This document shows, piece after piece, positions 18,009 through 27,044 of a stretch of 64,000 nucleotides of DNA. Under the pieces are notes generated by a model, which saw nothing but the letters and a program-made list of their open reading frames with translations, searched no databases and was not told the origin of the DNA. Position 1 is the first letter of the stretch. Every line of letters begins with the position of its first letter. The position numbers and the translations under genes are program-made. The DNA comes from Pseudomonas sp. RIT-PI-q (GTDB lineage: Bacteria; Pseudomonadota; Gammaproteobacteria; Pseudomonadales; Pseudomonadaceae). The stretch lies in the NCBI RefSeq assembly GCF_001297125.1, contig NZ_LHPC01000050.1, positions 1 to 64,000 of the forward strand. Reading direction: 5' to 3'.

Positions 18009-18180
18009 GCAATGGCTAGAGCTTGATGAAGCCGACTACGTCGCAGGCCTTTACCCTCACGCAAAGGAAGAGGTGAAAACTTTCCTGGCATCGGCCAGCA
18101 AGGATAAATCCCTGCACAACTCCACCCGCAAGGACGTCTATGACCTGATCAAACGAAAACCGGGCCACTGGCAACTGTAA
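18009..18180 (+). pseudogene. Possible 3' remnant of an unrecognised gene
   Basis: Immediately after the REP pair an open frame reads QWLELDEADYVAGLYPHAK and ends KRKPGHWQL-stop. It has balanced charged and hydrophobic residues and no in-frame start codon after the REP element. A 10-bp hairpin lies 15 bases beyond the stop, as expected at a gene end. This suggests the tail of a gene whose 5' part was lost. The family is not recognised, and chance coding cannot be excluded. Confidence 0.3.
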
Positions 18181-18195
18181 GACCCCGGTTGGAAC

Positions 18196-18220
18196 GAAGC
18201 TGCTCCGACTGAGCAGCTTC
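18196..18220. terminator. 10-bp hairpin between convergent ends
   Basis: GAAGCTGCTC and GAGCAGCTTC flank CGACT. It lies between the possible remnant and the leftward DUF1508 gene. Neither side has a U-run, so termination would be weak or factor-assisted. Confidence 0.45.
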
Positions 18221-18232
18221 ACTGCCTGCAAC

Positions 18233-18424
18233 CTAGATTTCCTTAGTCGGGGTCTGATCCTGAGTCCCCTTGATCAGACTGATGGCATGCACGCAATCAG
18301 CCTTGTTGAGGTAACTCTCCCCGCTGGCAATCGTTTCATTATTCCCCGCCCTCAAACGCCACCGCCATTGCCCCTTGCCAGTCTGGGAGGTGCCACGGGT
18401 TTGCCTGTAAATCTCAAAATACAT
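18233..18424 (-). CDS. YegP-like DUF1508 protein
   Basis: A 63-residue single-repeat DUF1508 protein. FEIYRQT, WRWRLRAGNNETIASGE and NKADCVHAISLIK match the YegP repeat, of which E. coli YegP has two copies. AAGGAG lies seven bases before the ATG. Such proteins are small cytoplasmic beta/alpha proteins of unknown function. Confidence 0.8.
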   Translation of the reverse strand: MYFEIYRQTRGTSQTGKGQWRWRLRAGNNETIASGESYLNKADCVHAISLIKGTQDQTPTKEI

Positions 18425-18802
18425 TGATCGCTCCTTGCGAATGCTGATGACGACAGGTCAGTGACCTGAGAAACCAGAGTAGATGAGGATTTTTCGCGGC
18501 GAGGTCTTTCAATGTCAGGGGATATTTCGAGGAAAAACCCTTTATTCGCACGGCGGCCAATGGATACGGGGGTAGGTAAATAGAGTGACTCGGATGGGTA
18601 ACTTTTCTTGTGAATACGCTTATTTTTCTTACGTCAGGGCACTGCCTGTTCTCACGTAGTAACTCGGCGTTCAGAAAGGGATCTCGAAAGGGCTGGACGC
18701 TTTTTAGCGTCCGGCCGAGGTTGAATGTTATGGCCGCTTCGCTGGCAAGCCAGCGCCTACAGGGGGAGCGGCATGAGATCCAACGACAATGTGATATTGC
18801 GA
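18425..18802. other. Intergenic region (378 bp)
   Basis: No convincing gene is visible. It contains a 7-bp stem GGACGCT/AGCGTCC with a T4 loop at 18695-18712 and a single REP element at about 18735-18762. The stretch at 18425-18600 presumably holds the DUF1508 promoter. Confidence 0.5.
18735..18762. repeat. Single REP element
   Basis: One copy of the TTCGCTGGCAAGCCAGCGCC type without a partner, unlike the paired copies elsewhere in the window. Confidence 0.7.
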
Positions 18803-19852
18803 TTACTTGCTGGCCCAGGCATTGAACCGTTCTTCGAGTTCTTCGCCATGATCAACCCAGAACGCCACGTCCATCGATAGCGCACCTTTCAGGTTCTGCG
18901 GCGCGGTGGGCACCCATTGCGCCAGTTTGCTATCCAGCTTGGCCGCCGCTTCGGTATTGGTCGGGCCATAAGGGATTTGCTCGACATACTTGACCTGGGC
19001 ATCCGGCTGATTGGCGAAGGCGATAAAGCGTTTGGCCTGGTCGACATGTTTCGAGCCTTTGATGATCGCCCAGTAATCCATGCCATACAGGCTGCCCGGC
19101 CAGACCAGCCCCAAGTGGCTGCCACTTTGTGCAGCGGCAGCCACACGCCCGCTGTAGGTCGAGGTCATCACCACGTCCCCGGCCGTCAACCATTGCGCCG
19201 GTTGCGCGCCGGCTTCCCACCACTGGATGTAAGGCTTGAGTTCGGTGAGCTTGGCGAAAGCCCGGTCGACACCTTGCGGCGTATTCAACACCGAATACAC
19301 GTCCTCGACCTTCACCCCGTCAGCCAACAAAGCGAATTCCAGGTTGTATACCGCGCGTTTACGCAGCCCGCGCTTGCCTGGGGTTTTCTTCACATCCCAG
19401 AAGTCGGCCCAGGAAGTCGGGGCCTGCGCAAGCTTCTGCGTGTCGTAGGCTATTGCCACGCTCCACACCAGCGCCGCCGAACCACACGCCTGCGCCGCAT
19501 CGGGAATCAACTGCTCGACACGACCCAGACTTTTCCAGTCGAGCTTTTCGTACATGCCTTCGTCGCAACCGCGCATCAGGTCCGGGCCTTCGATCTGCAC
19601 CACGTCCCAATCGGCATTGCCGGTGTCGACCATTACTTTGATCCGGGCCATCTCGCCGTTGTATTCACTCTGGATCAGCTTGCTGTGATCCGCGACGCTG
19701 AACGGTTGGAAGAACGCCACATCCTGGGCTTTCTGTCCGGCACCGCCGTAACCCACCACCACCATGTCTGGCGCTGCCTGCGCGCTGCCAAGGCCGACGG
19801 CCAGAGACAGCAGCAAGGGATAAAAACCGTGCTTGAGCGTATTCGATTTCAT
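18803..19852 (-). CDS. ABC transporter substrate-binding protein, spermidine/putrescine-like
   Basis: A 349-residue periplasmic binding protein. The signal peptide is residues 1-25 (LGSAQA cleavage region). The body matches the PotD-like SBP family, with WDVVQIEGPDL, TSWADFWDVK and TAGDVVMTSTYSGRVAAA. ATG 19852 (MKSNTLKHG) is the start; earlier codons are unconserved. No permease or ATPase gene is adjacent, so it is either an orphan or serves a transporter elsewhere. It diverges from the flavin oxidoreductase gene across 215 bases, suggesting a common ligand such as an amine or betaine. Confidence 0.85.
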   Translation of the reverse strand: MKSNTLKHGFYPLLLSLAVGLGSAQAAPDMVVVGYGGAGQKAQDVAFFQPFSVADHSKLIQSEYNGEMARIKVMVDTGNADWDVVQIEGPDLMRGCDEGMYEKLDWKSLGRVEQLIPDAAQACGSAALVWSVAIAYDTQKLAQAPTSWADFWDVKKTPGKRGLRKRAVYNLEFALLADGVKVEDVYSVLNTPQGVDRAFAKLTELKPYIQWWEAGAQPAQWLTAGDVVMTSTYSGRVAAAAQSGSHLGLVWPGSLYGMDYWAIIKGSKHVDQAKRFIAFANQPDAQVKYVEQIPYGPTNTEAAAKLDSKLAQWVPTAPQNLKGALSMDVAFWVDHGEELEERFNAWASK

Positions 19853-20067
19853 CAGTGGTTCCTCTTGCAGGTGCCACTCGACTGTACGCCGCGTGGCCCT
19901 TTTTATTGTTGTGAGGTTCGCCCCAGGTGCGGGCGCCAAATGAATCTACTTCGAGCCTTAGTAAAAAAACAAGTTGATTTTTTACTGAAGGTAAATTTCT
20001 ATAGGCAAATAATAACAACGCCGAAAACCCGGCCTTTCGGCTTCAGCCTGCCTGGAGTACCCGTCCC

Positions 20068-22029
20068 ATGCCGACCTCGTCCCCCGCATTTGCGCACCTG
20101 TTCGAACCCTTGCAGCTGCGAGGCAAGCGCCTGAAAAACCGCATCATGTCCAGCGGTCACGACACCTCTATGCCCACCGACAACCTGGTCAACGACCAGC
20201 TGATCGCCTATCACACCGCGCGAGCCGAAGGCGGTGTCGGGCTGATCGTGTTGCAAGTGGCCGGTGTGCATGACAGCGCGCGGTACACCTCGCATGTGCT
20301 GATGGCGACCGACGATGCCTGCATCGAGGGTTATCGAAAAATCGCTGAGAGTTGCCATGCTCACGGCACGGTGGTGCTGTCGCAGATTTTCCATCCCGGG
20401 CGAGAAATCATGGAGTCCAGCGATGGGCTGCTGGCCGTTGCCTACTCGCCTTCAGCGGTGCCCAACGACCGTTTCCGGGTGATGCCGCGCGCGCTGGACC
20501 AGGCGATGATCGATGAGATTGTCGCCGGTTATGGTGCCGCTGCCCGGCGCCTGTTTCAGGCCGGGATCGATGGTGTGGAAGTGGTCGCCAGCCATGGTTA
20601 CCTGCCGGCTCAATTCATCAACCCGCGGGTCAACCGTCGCACTGATAGCTATAACGGCGAACTGCAGCAGCGCCTGCGCTTCCTGCGCGAAGTGATCGCC
20701 GCCGTGCGCGCCAACACCGATGAACACTTCATCATCGGCCTGCGCATATCCGCCGATGAACGCGATCCCGAAGGGCTGACCGAGAACGAATCCCTGGCCG
20801 CTGTGCAGTTACTGCAACCGCTTCTGGATTACGTGCACATCGTCGCCGGCACCTCGGCGTCATTAGGTGGCGCGGTGCACATCGTGCCGCCAATGGCGAT
20901 CGAAGCGGCTTATCTGGCCAGGGAAGCCGGCACGTTCAAAGCCAGTCTATCGATTCCACTGTTCGTCACCGGGCGCATCAACCAGCCGCAAGAAGCCGAA
21001 CTGATTCTGGCGCGCGGTCAGGCTGATGTCTGCGGCATGACCCGCGCGTTGATTTGCGACCCGCAAATGCCCAACAAAACCGACACTGGCCACGTCGAAG
21101 ACGTACGCGCCTGCATCGCCTGCAATCAGGCATGCATTGGCCACTTTCACAAAGGCTTGCCGATTTCCTGCATCCAGCACCCGGAAACCGGGCGCGAACT
21201 GATTTTCGGCAAACGGCAACCGGCGATCCACCGCAAACGCATCATGATTGCCGGCGGCGGCCCGGCCGGGATGAAAGCCGCTGCCGTGGCCGCCCAACGT
21301 GGGCATGACGTAACCCTCTACGAAGCCAGTTCGCAACTCGGCGGCCAGGTATTGCTCGCGCAACTCTTGCCTAAGCGCGCCGAATTCGGCGGCGCCAGCA
21401 CCAACCTGCAACGCGAAATGGAACTGGCCGGCGTACGCGTCGTGCGCAACACCCGCGTCGATCGGGCGTTGGTGGAACGCGAGCGCCCAGACATGGTGAT
21501 CGTCGCCACCGGCGCAGAACCTTATTGGCCGGCGTTCGAGCGCGGCGGTGAATTGCAGGTGGTGGACGCCTGGCAGGTATTGCGCGATGAGGTACAGATC
21601 GGCCGTTCGGTCGTCGTCGTCGACTGGCGCTGCGACTGGATCGGCCCCGGCATCGCCGAACGTCTGGTGCGTGCCGGGCATCAGGTGCAACTAGCGGTCA
21701 ACGGCACCCATTGCGGGGAAAACCTGCCCCTGTACGTGCGCGACCAACTGGCCGGTGAACTGCACAAACTCGGCATCCCGATCACGCCCTACGCCCGCCT
21801 GTATGGATGCGACGACAACACCGTCTACCTGCAACACACCGCCAGCGGCGAACCGATGCTGTTCGAAAACATCGACACATTGGTGCTCTGCCAAGGTCAT
21901 CAACCGGTCGACACCCTGGGCGCCGAACTGCAAGGCCTGGTCGCGTTCCGGCGCATCGGCGACTGCCTCGCGCCACGCACCGCCGAAGAAGCCATCTACG
22001 AAGGTTTGAAAGTCGCCTGGGAGCTTTAA
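20068..22029 (+). CDS. NADH:flavin oxidoreductase / FAD-dependent FeS enzyme (FadH/TMADH-like)
   Basis: A 653-residue enzyme with two parts. An old-yellow-enzyme TIM barrel (about residues 5-345) binds FMN, with the catalytic ASHGYLPAQFINP region. A 4Fe-4S cluster follows at CIACNQACIGHFHKGLPISC. A C-terminal FAD/NAD-binding part starts with MIAGGGPAGMKAA at about residue 392. This architecture is shared by 2,4-dienoyl-CoA reductase, trimethylamine dehydrogenase and N-methylproline/stachydrine demethylases. The divergent binding-protein gene favours an N-methyl amine or betaine substrate over a fatty acyl-CoA, but that is inference. Confidence 0.85.
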   Translation: MPTSSPAFAHLFEPLQLRGKRLKNRIMSSGHDTSMPTDNLVNDQLIAYHTARAEGGVGLIVLQVAGVHDSARYTSHVLMATDDACIEGYRKIAESCHAHGTVVLSQIFHPGREIMESSDGLLAVAYSPSAVPNDRFRVMPRALDQAMIDEIVAGYGAAARRLFQAGIDGVEVVASHGYLPAQFINPRVNRRTDSYNGELQQRLRFLREVIAAVRANTDEHFIIGLRISADERDPEGLTENESLAAVQLLQPLLDYVHIVAGTSASLGGAVHIVPPMAIEAAYLAREAGTFKASLSIPLFVTGRINQPQEAELILARGQADVCGMTRALICDPQMPNKTDTGHVEDVRACIACNQACIGHFHKGLPISCIQHPETGRELIFGKRQPAIHRKRIMIAGGGPAGMKAAAVAAQRGHDVTLYEASSQLGGQVLLAQLLPKRAEFGGASTNLQREMELAGVRVVRNTRVDRALVERERPDMVIVATGAEPYWPAFERGGELQVVDAWQVLRDEVQIGRSVVVVDWRCDWIGPGIAERLVRAGHQVQLAVNGTHCGENLPLYVRDQLAGELHKLGIPITPYARLYGCDDNTVYLQHTASGEPMLFENIDTLVLCQGHQPVDTLGAELQGLVAFRRIGDCLAPRTAEEAIYEGLKVAWEL

Positions 22030-22056
22030 GGCTGTTTATACTCCGGGACCATTTTC

Positions 22057-22157
22057 CTGTAGGAGCGAGCTTGCTCGCGATGATCGTCAACGATAATGCG
22101 TGCTTACCGGGTATGCGCGGTGTTTCTGAATTCATCGCGAGCATGCTCGCTCCTACG
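22057..22157. repeat. REP pair (REPIN)
   Basis: The left copy is GTAGGAGCGAGCTTGCTCGC and the right an imperfect complement (CGCGAGCATGCTCGCTCC), about 55 bases apart. Confidence 0.85.
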
Positions 22158-22189
22158 AGATTCACGTTCGACCCGGTTCGGAAATCACC

Positions 22190-22786
22190 ATGAGCAATAA
22201 GAGCACGGAACGGTCCGCAACCGGCGCCGCCGAACAACACTTCCTCGGCACACGGATCCGTGGCCTGCGCAAACGTCGGGGCATGACCTTGGCGGAACTG
22301 GCGCAGATGAGCGAGCTGACGGCAGGGTACATCAGCCAACTCGAACGCAACCTGGCGTATCCCTCCATTCCCGCACTGTTCAACATCGCCCGTAGCCTGG
22401 GCGTGACCATTCAGTGGTTCTTTGCCAGCGAAGCGCAAACGGCACCCGAAGACGACGGCATCGTGGTGCGTAAAAACAGCCGGATGAGCGTGCATTACGA
22501 AGACGGCATTGTTGATCACCTGCTGACGCCACAGCCGAATCGGCAGTTGGAAATGCTGCATTCGCGGTTTCCGCCTGGGACTTATAGTCAGCAGAGTTAC
22601 AGCCATGAAGGTGAAGAGGCTGGGTATTTGCTGTCGGGGAGTTTTGAGCTATGGGTGGGGGATCGGCATTTTCAGCTGGGCGAAGGGGATAGTTTCAGCT
22701 TTTCGAGCCAGGAGCCGCATCGGTATGGGAACCCTGGGGATGTGGATGCAGTGGTGATTTGGGTGATTACGCCGCCTTCGTTTTGA
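22190..22786 (+). CDS. XRE family transcriptional regulator with cupin domain
   Basis: A 198-residue regulator. An N-terminal helix-turn-helix (about residues 22-77; RGMTLAELAQMSELTAGYIS) is joined to a C-terminal cupin sensor domain (about residues 120-190; HEGEEAGYLLSGSFELWVG). This arrangement is typical of PuuR-like regulators of amine or amino-acid catabolism. It lies 160 bases after the flavin oxidoreductase gene and is the likely regulator of that locus. GC content falls noticeably in the last third of the gene. Confidence 0.88.
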   Translation: MSNKSTERSATGAAEQHFLGTRIRGLRKRRGMTLAELAQMSELTAGYISQLERNLAYPSIPALFNIARSLGVTIQWFFASEAQTAPEDDGIVVRKNSRMSVHYEDGIVDHLLTPQPNRQLEMLHSRFPPGTYSQQSYSHEGEEAGYLLSGSFELWVGDRHFQLGEGDSFSFSSQEPHRYGNPGDVDAVVIWVITPPSF

Positions 22787-22836
22787 ACAGCGTGGTCATA
22801 CACCCTGAAAAATCCATTTCCAAAAGCTGACTAATG

Positions 22837-23187
22837 TCAGTTCGCTGATTTCTGCTGAGTTGAATCATCAGCAGGCAGGCTTAATGGCTGTTCCGGTGAT
22901 AGCCCCGCCTCGTTATCAACTTCTGCTTGTGGTTGGAGGATGACCGGTTCAGAAGGAGGCACGACACTTCGTACAGCCCAGTCAATCAGTGAAAGGACTC
23001 CAAAAACGATGAAGCCGAAGATAAGCCCAACCACCACTATGCTTAAAGGGTGAATTTGTGCTGCATCAGGGCTTTCCATCATGTACAGGAACGCCTGAAT
23101 AGAAGCGGTCAGGCACGCCGCAACGGCTGCCATCAGCTTCACAATCAACCAAATCCGCCGCCATCTGTTCATGCATTTCCCCGTCAT
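22837..23187 (-). CDS. Hypothetical inner membrane protein
   Basis: A 116-residue protein with two membrane segments (about residues 12-36 and 47-69) and a polar, Pro/Ser/Gln-rich C-terminal tail of about 40 residues. An internal ATG at 23172 with GGGGAA before it is an equally good start and would remove five residues. Codon use is less GC-rich than in its neighbours. No family is recognised. Confidence 0.55.
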   Translation of the reverse strand: MTGKCMNRWRRIWLIVKLMAAVAACLTASIQAFLYMMESPDAAQIHPLSIVVVGLIFGFIVFGVLSLIDWAVRSVVPPSEPVILQPQAEVDNEAGLSPEQPLSLPADDSTQQKSAN

Positions 23188-23307
23188 CCGGTGATTTGCT
23201 CTGTATGCATGATAGCTAATGACTCGGAAGAGCCTTTCTTAGGTTCCAGGATTTGGGCGAAAGCGCACTTTGTTCCTGCGCTTGGGCACATAGAAAAAAC
23301 CCCAGAA

Positions 23308-23346
23308 ACAAAAAAGCCCCGTAACTTTTCAGCTACGGGGCTTTTT
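23308..23346 (-). terminator. Intrinsic terminator of tRNA-Ser
   Basis: On the minus strand an eight-base GC-rich stem, GCCCCGTA with a complementary TACGGGGC, encloses a short A/G-rich loop and is followed by TTTTTTG. The flanking A/T runs make it bidirectional. It begins nine bases after the tRNA CCA end. Confidence 0.85.
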
Positions 23347-23354
23347 CTATGTAA

Positions 23355-23444
23355 TGGCGGAGAGATAGGGATTCGAACCCTAGGTACCGGTGAAGGTACA
23401 ACGGATTTCGAATCCGTCCCATTCGGCCACTCTGGCATCTCTCC
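23355..23444 (-). tRNA. tRNA-Ser (anticodon CGA)
   Basis: A 90-base class II tRNA including an encoded CCA. The acceptor stem is GGAGAGA/TCTCTCC with discriminator G. A long variable arm lies around TTGTACCTTCACCGGTAC, the T loop is GGTTCGAATCC, and the anticodon loop is TTCGAAA, giving anticodon CGA for codon UCG. Confidence 0.95.
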
Positions 23445-23527
23445 AACGGCGCGCATCATAACAACACTTTTGCCGGAAGCGAACCCCCTAAGCGAAATTT
23501 TTCCGTGCTATCAGATGCTTGCGTCGA

Positions 23528-24241
23528 TTAAAGCGGTACACCCAGACGATTGGCGACTTCTTCGTAGGCTTCGATGACGTCACCGAGGCCCTGGCGGAAG
23601 CGGTCCTTGTCCATTTTCTTGCCGGTGGCTTTGTCCCACAGGCGGCAGCCGTCCGGGCTGAATTCGTCGCCCAGGACGATGGAGCCGTCGGAGAACACGC
23701 CGAATTCGAGTTTGAAGTCGACCAGCAGCAGGCCGGCGTCGTCGAACAGTTTGCTCAGGACTTCGTTCACCTTGAGCGACAGTTCTTTCATGCGAACCAG
23801 TTGCTCGGCGGTGCCCCAACCGAATGCCACGACGTGGGATTCGTTGATGAACGGGTCGCCCTTGGCGTCGTCCTTCAGGAACAGTTCGAAGGTGTAAGGG
23901 TTGAGCTTCATGCCCTCTTCGACGCCCAGGCGCTTGACCAGGCTGCCGGCGGCGTAATTACGCACGACGCACTCGACCGGGATCATGTCGAGTTTTTTCA
24001 CCAGGCATTCGTTATCACCCAGCAGTTTGTCGAATTGAGTCGGCACGCCGGCTGCTTCGAGTTTTTGCATGATGAAGGCGTTGAACTTGTTGTTCACCAT
24101 GCCTTTGCGGTCGAGCTGCTCGATGCGCTTGCCGTCGAACGCCGAGGTGTCGTTGCGAAACAGCAGGATCAAGCGGTCAGCGTCGTCGGTCTTGAAAACC
24201 GATTTGGCTTTGCCGCGGTAGAGTTCTTCACGTTTTTCCAT
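23528..24241 (-). CDS. purC: Phosphoribosylaminoimidazole-succinocarboxamide synthase
   Basis: A 237-residue SAICAR synthetase, which joins CAIR and aspartate with ATP in de novo purine synthesis. It begins [16 protein letters not shown], the ATP-binding segment. [13 protein letters not shown] and VDFKLEFG are the PROSITE-type signatures. Length and sequence are typical of the bacterial enzyme. It is last in the dapA-bamC-MBL-purC gene order known from other pseudomonads, 28 bases after the MBL gene. Confidence 0.97.
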   Translation of the reverse strand: MEKREELYRGKAKSVFKTDDADRLILLFRNDTSAFDGKRIEQLDRKGMVNNKFNAFIMQKLEAAGVPTQFDKLLGDNECLVKKLDMIPVECVVRNYAAGSLVKRLGVEEGMKLNPYTFELFLKDDAKGDPFINESHVVAFGWGTAEQLVRMKELSLKVNEVLSKLFDDAGLLLVDFKLEFGVFSDGSIVLGDEFSPDGCRLWDKATGKKMDKDRFRQGLGDVIEAYEEVANRLGVPL

Positions 24242-24269
24242 GATGGGCTCCGCTTGCTAAGTAGGTGGG

Positions 24270-25028
24270 CTAGGCGATGTGTCGCCAGTCGAGCCCTGAA
24301 TCTTGATCGGCCAGTTGCAGCCAGTCCGGGTCGCACCCGAGGGTGTCGACAAAACATTGCCGGGCCAGCTGCGGCAGGTTGTTCTTGCTGCTCAGATGGG
24401 CCAGGACCAGGTGTTGCAGGCCTTGCCAGCCCAACTCGGACACCAGGAATGCCGCCTGGTGGTTGTTCAAATGTCCCAGTTCACCGCCCACCCGCTGCTT
24501 GAGAAAGTACGGGTAGTGACCGCGAGCCAGCATGTCACGGCAATGGTTGGACTCGATCATCAACGCATCGAGGTCCCGATAGCCGTCCAGCACCTTGTTG
24601 CAATACGAGCCCAGGTCGGTCAACAGGCCGAAGCGCCGTTCACCGTCACTGAAGACATATTGCGTCGGTTCCTGTGCATCGTGGGCCACGGCAATGACAC
24701 CGATGTTCAAGTCGCCGATCTGCAGTTGCTCGCCGCCGGCCAGAAAGCCTGCGGGTTCAATCGGTTTGCGCATCCCGCGCAGGGTGCCGCGACTGAGGTA
24801 GACAGGCAGATTGTAGCGCCGAGACAGCAAACCCACGCCATGCACGTGGTCGGCATGTTCGTGGGTCACGAGTATCGCGCTCAACTGCGCAGGGTTTACC
24901 CCCAGGCGCAGCAGGCGTTTTTCGGTTTCCCGCAGGGAGAAACCACAATCCACCAGCACATACGTATCAGCGCTGGCTATCAGCGTGCCGTTCCCTTGGC
25001 TACCGCTGCCGAGAACGGCAAAACGCAT
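24270..25028 (-). CDS. MBL-fold metallo-hydrolase (YycJ/WalJ-like)
   Basis: A 252-residue metallo-beta-lactamase-fold protein. The metal-binding THEHADHVHG motif is at about residues 55-64, and further ligands lie in AHDAQEP, LTDLG and LAHLSSKNN. It resembles the single-domain exonuclease-like YycJ/WalJ group. It starts four bases after the bamC stop, so it is cotranscribed with bamC and dapA. The substrate is unknown; a nucleic acid is possible. Confidence 0.88.
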   Translation of the reverse strand: MRFAVLGSGSQGNGTLIASADTYVLVDCGFSLRETEKRLLRLGVNPAQLSAILVTHEHADHVHGVGLLSRRYNLPVYLSRGTLRGMRKPIEPAGFLAGGEQLQIGDLNIGVIAVAHDAQEPTQYVFSDGERRFGLLTDLGSYCNKVLDGYRDLDALMIESNHCRDMLARGHYPYFLKQRVGGELGHLNNHQAAFLVSELGWQGLQHLVLAHLSSKNNLPQLARQCFVDTLGCDPDWLQLADQDSGLDWRHIA

Positions 25029-25032
25029 GAGA

Positions 25033-26148
25033 TCAGCCCAGGTTGTCTTGAATCACGCTCAACACTTTGCGCGCCACGTCTGCCGGCGCCACGGTGTTGA
25101 TGTTTTTCTCGACGGTGACCTGCACGCTGTCGCCCACTTTGCTCAGGCGAACCTGATAACGCTCGGCGCGGGCTTCAATTTCTTCCTTGTTCGGCGCACT
25201 GCCGAACAGGCTGCTGAAGAAGCCTGGCTTCTCGTCTTTCTTCTCGGCTTTTTCCGCCAGGTTGATGTAGTACAGGCCCAGGCTGCGGTTGATGTCTTCA
25301 ACGCGCCATTCGCCCTGTTCCAGCGCACGACCGACGCTCGACCACGCACGGTCCAGGTCCGTACCGACGTTCAGTACCGGGTTGCCGCTGCCGTCTTCGC
25401 TCAGGCTGACGCGATTTGGCGTATCGGAATCACGCGAAGCCAGCATGGAGACCGAACCGCCCTTCTCCGAGATGCGGCTCATGCTCGCGAGCATGTCGTC
25501 GACCAGTGCCGCGTCCAGGCCAGTGTTGACCGAACGGTTGGTGAAGGCCACGTCGGAGGTACTGCCGGCAGGACGCTCGGCGGTGACCACATAGACTTCG
25601 CTGGTGTTGCGCTGCACACCCGGCTCGATACGCACACGAGCGCGGACTTCGTTGTCAGCACTTATACCGGCGGCGCTCAGGCGCTTGGCCATTGCTGCCG
25701 ACAGTTCGTCGGAATGCTGCCAGGTAGTGGTGAATTCGCCGGTTTGCGGGCGCTGTTCGTCCAGACGGAAACCGTTGTCCTGAAAGAACTGCACAGCCAC
25801 TGGCCAGACTTCGGCTGGCGGGTTCTGAGCCACGATCCAGCGCGAATCACCGCTCTTTTGCAGCGAGTAGGCGCTGACGTCGGCAGAGGCCGAAAGCGGT
25901 TGCGGACGTGGCACGACGTATTCGCCCTTGACGGTGTCATCGGCGACGTTGCGCGGGATCGGCAACAGCGGATCCAGACGTTTGGCGGTGCTGACATCGG
26001 TTGGCAGTTGCATCGGTGCAGTCTGTTGCGCTTCCAGGTAATCGCTACCACGGTCACGGAAATAACCTTCCGGGCCCCAGACCCATCCACAGCCACTGGT
26101 GCTGGAGATGATCAAGGCAAGTGCGGAAAGTCCGGCCATTCGCTTCAT
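25033..26148 (-). CDS. bamC: Outer membrane protein assembly factor BamC
   Basis: A 371-residue lipoprotein of the BAM complex (NlpB/DapX). The signal peptide ends in the lipobox STSGC with Cys20. An unstructured N-terminal stretch contacts BamD, and two helix-grip domains follow, about residues 100-210 and 250-370. It lies downstream of dapA with a 17-base gap, the arrangement usual in gammaproteobacteria. It is anchored in the outer membrane. Confidence 0.92.
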   Translation of the reverse strand: MKRMAGLSALALIISSTSGCGWVWGPEGYFRDRGSDYLEAQQTAPMQLPTDVSTAKRLDPLLPIPRNVADDTVKGEYVVPRPQPLSASADVSAYSLQKSGDSRWIVAQNPPAEVWPVAVQFFQDNGFRLDEQRPQTGEFTTTWQHSDELSAAMAKRLSAAGISADNEVRARVRIEPGVQRNTSEVYVVTAERPAGSTSDVAFTNRSVNTGLDAALVDDMLASMSRISEKGGSVSMLASRDSDTPNRVSLSEDGSGNPVLNVGTDLDRAWSSVGRALEQGEWRVEDINRSLGLYYINLAEKAEKKDEKPGFFSSLFGSAPNKEEIEARAERYQVRLSKVGDSVQVTVEKNINTVAPADVARKVLSVIQDNLG

Positions 26149-26165
26149 GCGTTGTACTTCCTCAA

Positions 26166-27044
26166 TTAAACCAGGACGCCGGACTGGCGCATGGCCTGCC
26201 GCAGCGGTTCGTGACAGGCAGCGCTGAGCCAGGTGAGCGGCAGACGGATACCGTCCGGCATCAAGCCCATTTCATGCAGTGCCCATTTCACGGGAATAGG
26301 GTTGGATTCGATAAATAGGGTTTTATTGAGTGGCATCAGCTTTTCATGGATGGCGCGGGCCGTGACGGCATCGCCTTGCAGAGCAGCGTTGCACAGGTCG
26401 GCCATGTCACGCGGAGCAACGTTGGCGGTCACCGAGATGTTGCCTTTGCCGCCGAGCAGGATCAGTTCGACTGCGGTGGCGTCGTCACCGGAGATCACCA
26501 GGAAGTCTTTGCTGACACCGTCGATGATGGCTTTGGCACGAGACAGGTCGCCGGTGGCTTCCTTGATACCGATGATGTTTTTCACGGTCGACAGGCGGAT
26601 CACGGTGTCGGCCAGCATGTCGCACGCGGTCCGGCCAGGCACGTTATAAAGGATCTGCGGGATGTCGACGGCTTCGGCGATGGCCTTGAAGTGCTGGTAC
26701 AAGCCTTCCTGGGTCGGCTTGTTGTAGTACGGCGTCACCAACAGGCAGGCATCGGCGCCGGCGGTCTTCGCATTGGAGGTCAGTTCGATGGCTTCGCGTG
26801 TCGAGTTCGCACCCGTACCGGCAATCACCGGGATGCGCCCTGCAACCTGCTTGACCACGTAACGAATCACTTCGATGTGTTCGTTCACGTCGAGGGTGGC
26901 CGATTCACCTGTAGTGCCGACCGCCACGATGGCGTGGGTGCCGTTTTGCAGGTGAAAGTCCACCAGTTTGCTCAAGCTGTCCCAGTCGAGACGACCTTGT
27001 GCATCCATGGGTGTGACCAGTGCCACCATACTGCCCGCAATCAT
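26166..27044 (-). CDS. dapA: 4-hydroxy-tetrahydrodipicolinate synthase
   Basis: A 292-residue TIM-barrel aldolase that condenses pyruvate with aspartate semialdehyde in lysine and diaminopimelate synthesis. AVGTTGESATL, the catalytic Tyr in LLVTPYYNKPTQEGLYQHF, and the Schiff-base lysine in IIGIKEATGDL are visible. ATG 27044 (MIAGSMVALVTPM) is the family start. It is first gene of the dapA-bamC-MBL-purC unit. Confidence 0.97.
   Translation of the reverse strand: MIAGSMVALVTPMDAQGRLDWDSLSKLVDFHLQNGTHAIVAVGTTGESATLDVNEHIEVIRYVVKQVAGRIPVIAGTGANSTREAIELTSNAKTAGADACLLVTPYYNKPTQEGLYQHFKAIAEAVDIPQILYNVPGRTACDMLADTVIRLSTVKNIIGIKEATGDLSRAKAIIDGVSKDFLVISGDDATAVELILLGGKGNISVTANVAPRDMADLCNAALQGDAVTARAIHEKLMPLNKTLFIESNPIPVKWALHEMGLMPDGIRLPLTWLSAACHEPLRQAMRQSGVLV

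Larger units (their letters stand above)
17673..18232. other. Intergenic region (560 bp) with remnant and repeats
   Basis: It holds the LysR promoter side, a REP pair, a possible 3' gene remnant and a strong hairpin, all listed separately. No complete gene is visible. Confidence 0.55.

Noticed and set aside
18610-18825. 71-codon plus-strand frame before the spermidine-like binding protein gene
   Set aside because: It starts with GTG without a ribosome binding site and runs through a REP element and into the end of the opposite-strand gene.
22837-23444. tRNA-Ser considered as an integration site of a genomic island
   Set aside because: No integrase, direct repeat of the tRNA end or change in composition was seen; the neighbouring purC cluster is in its normal order.
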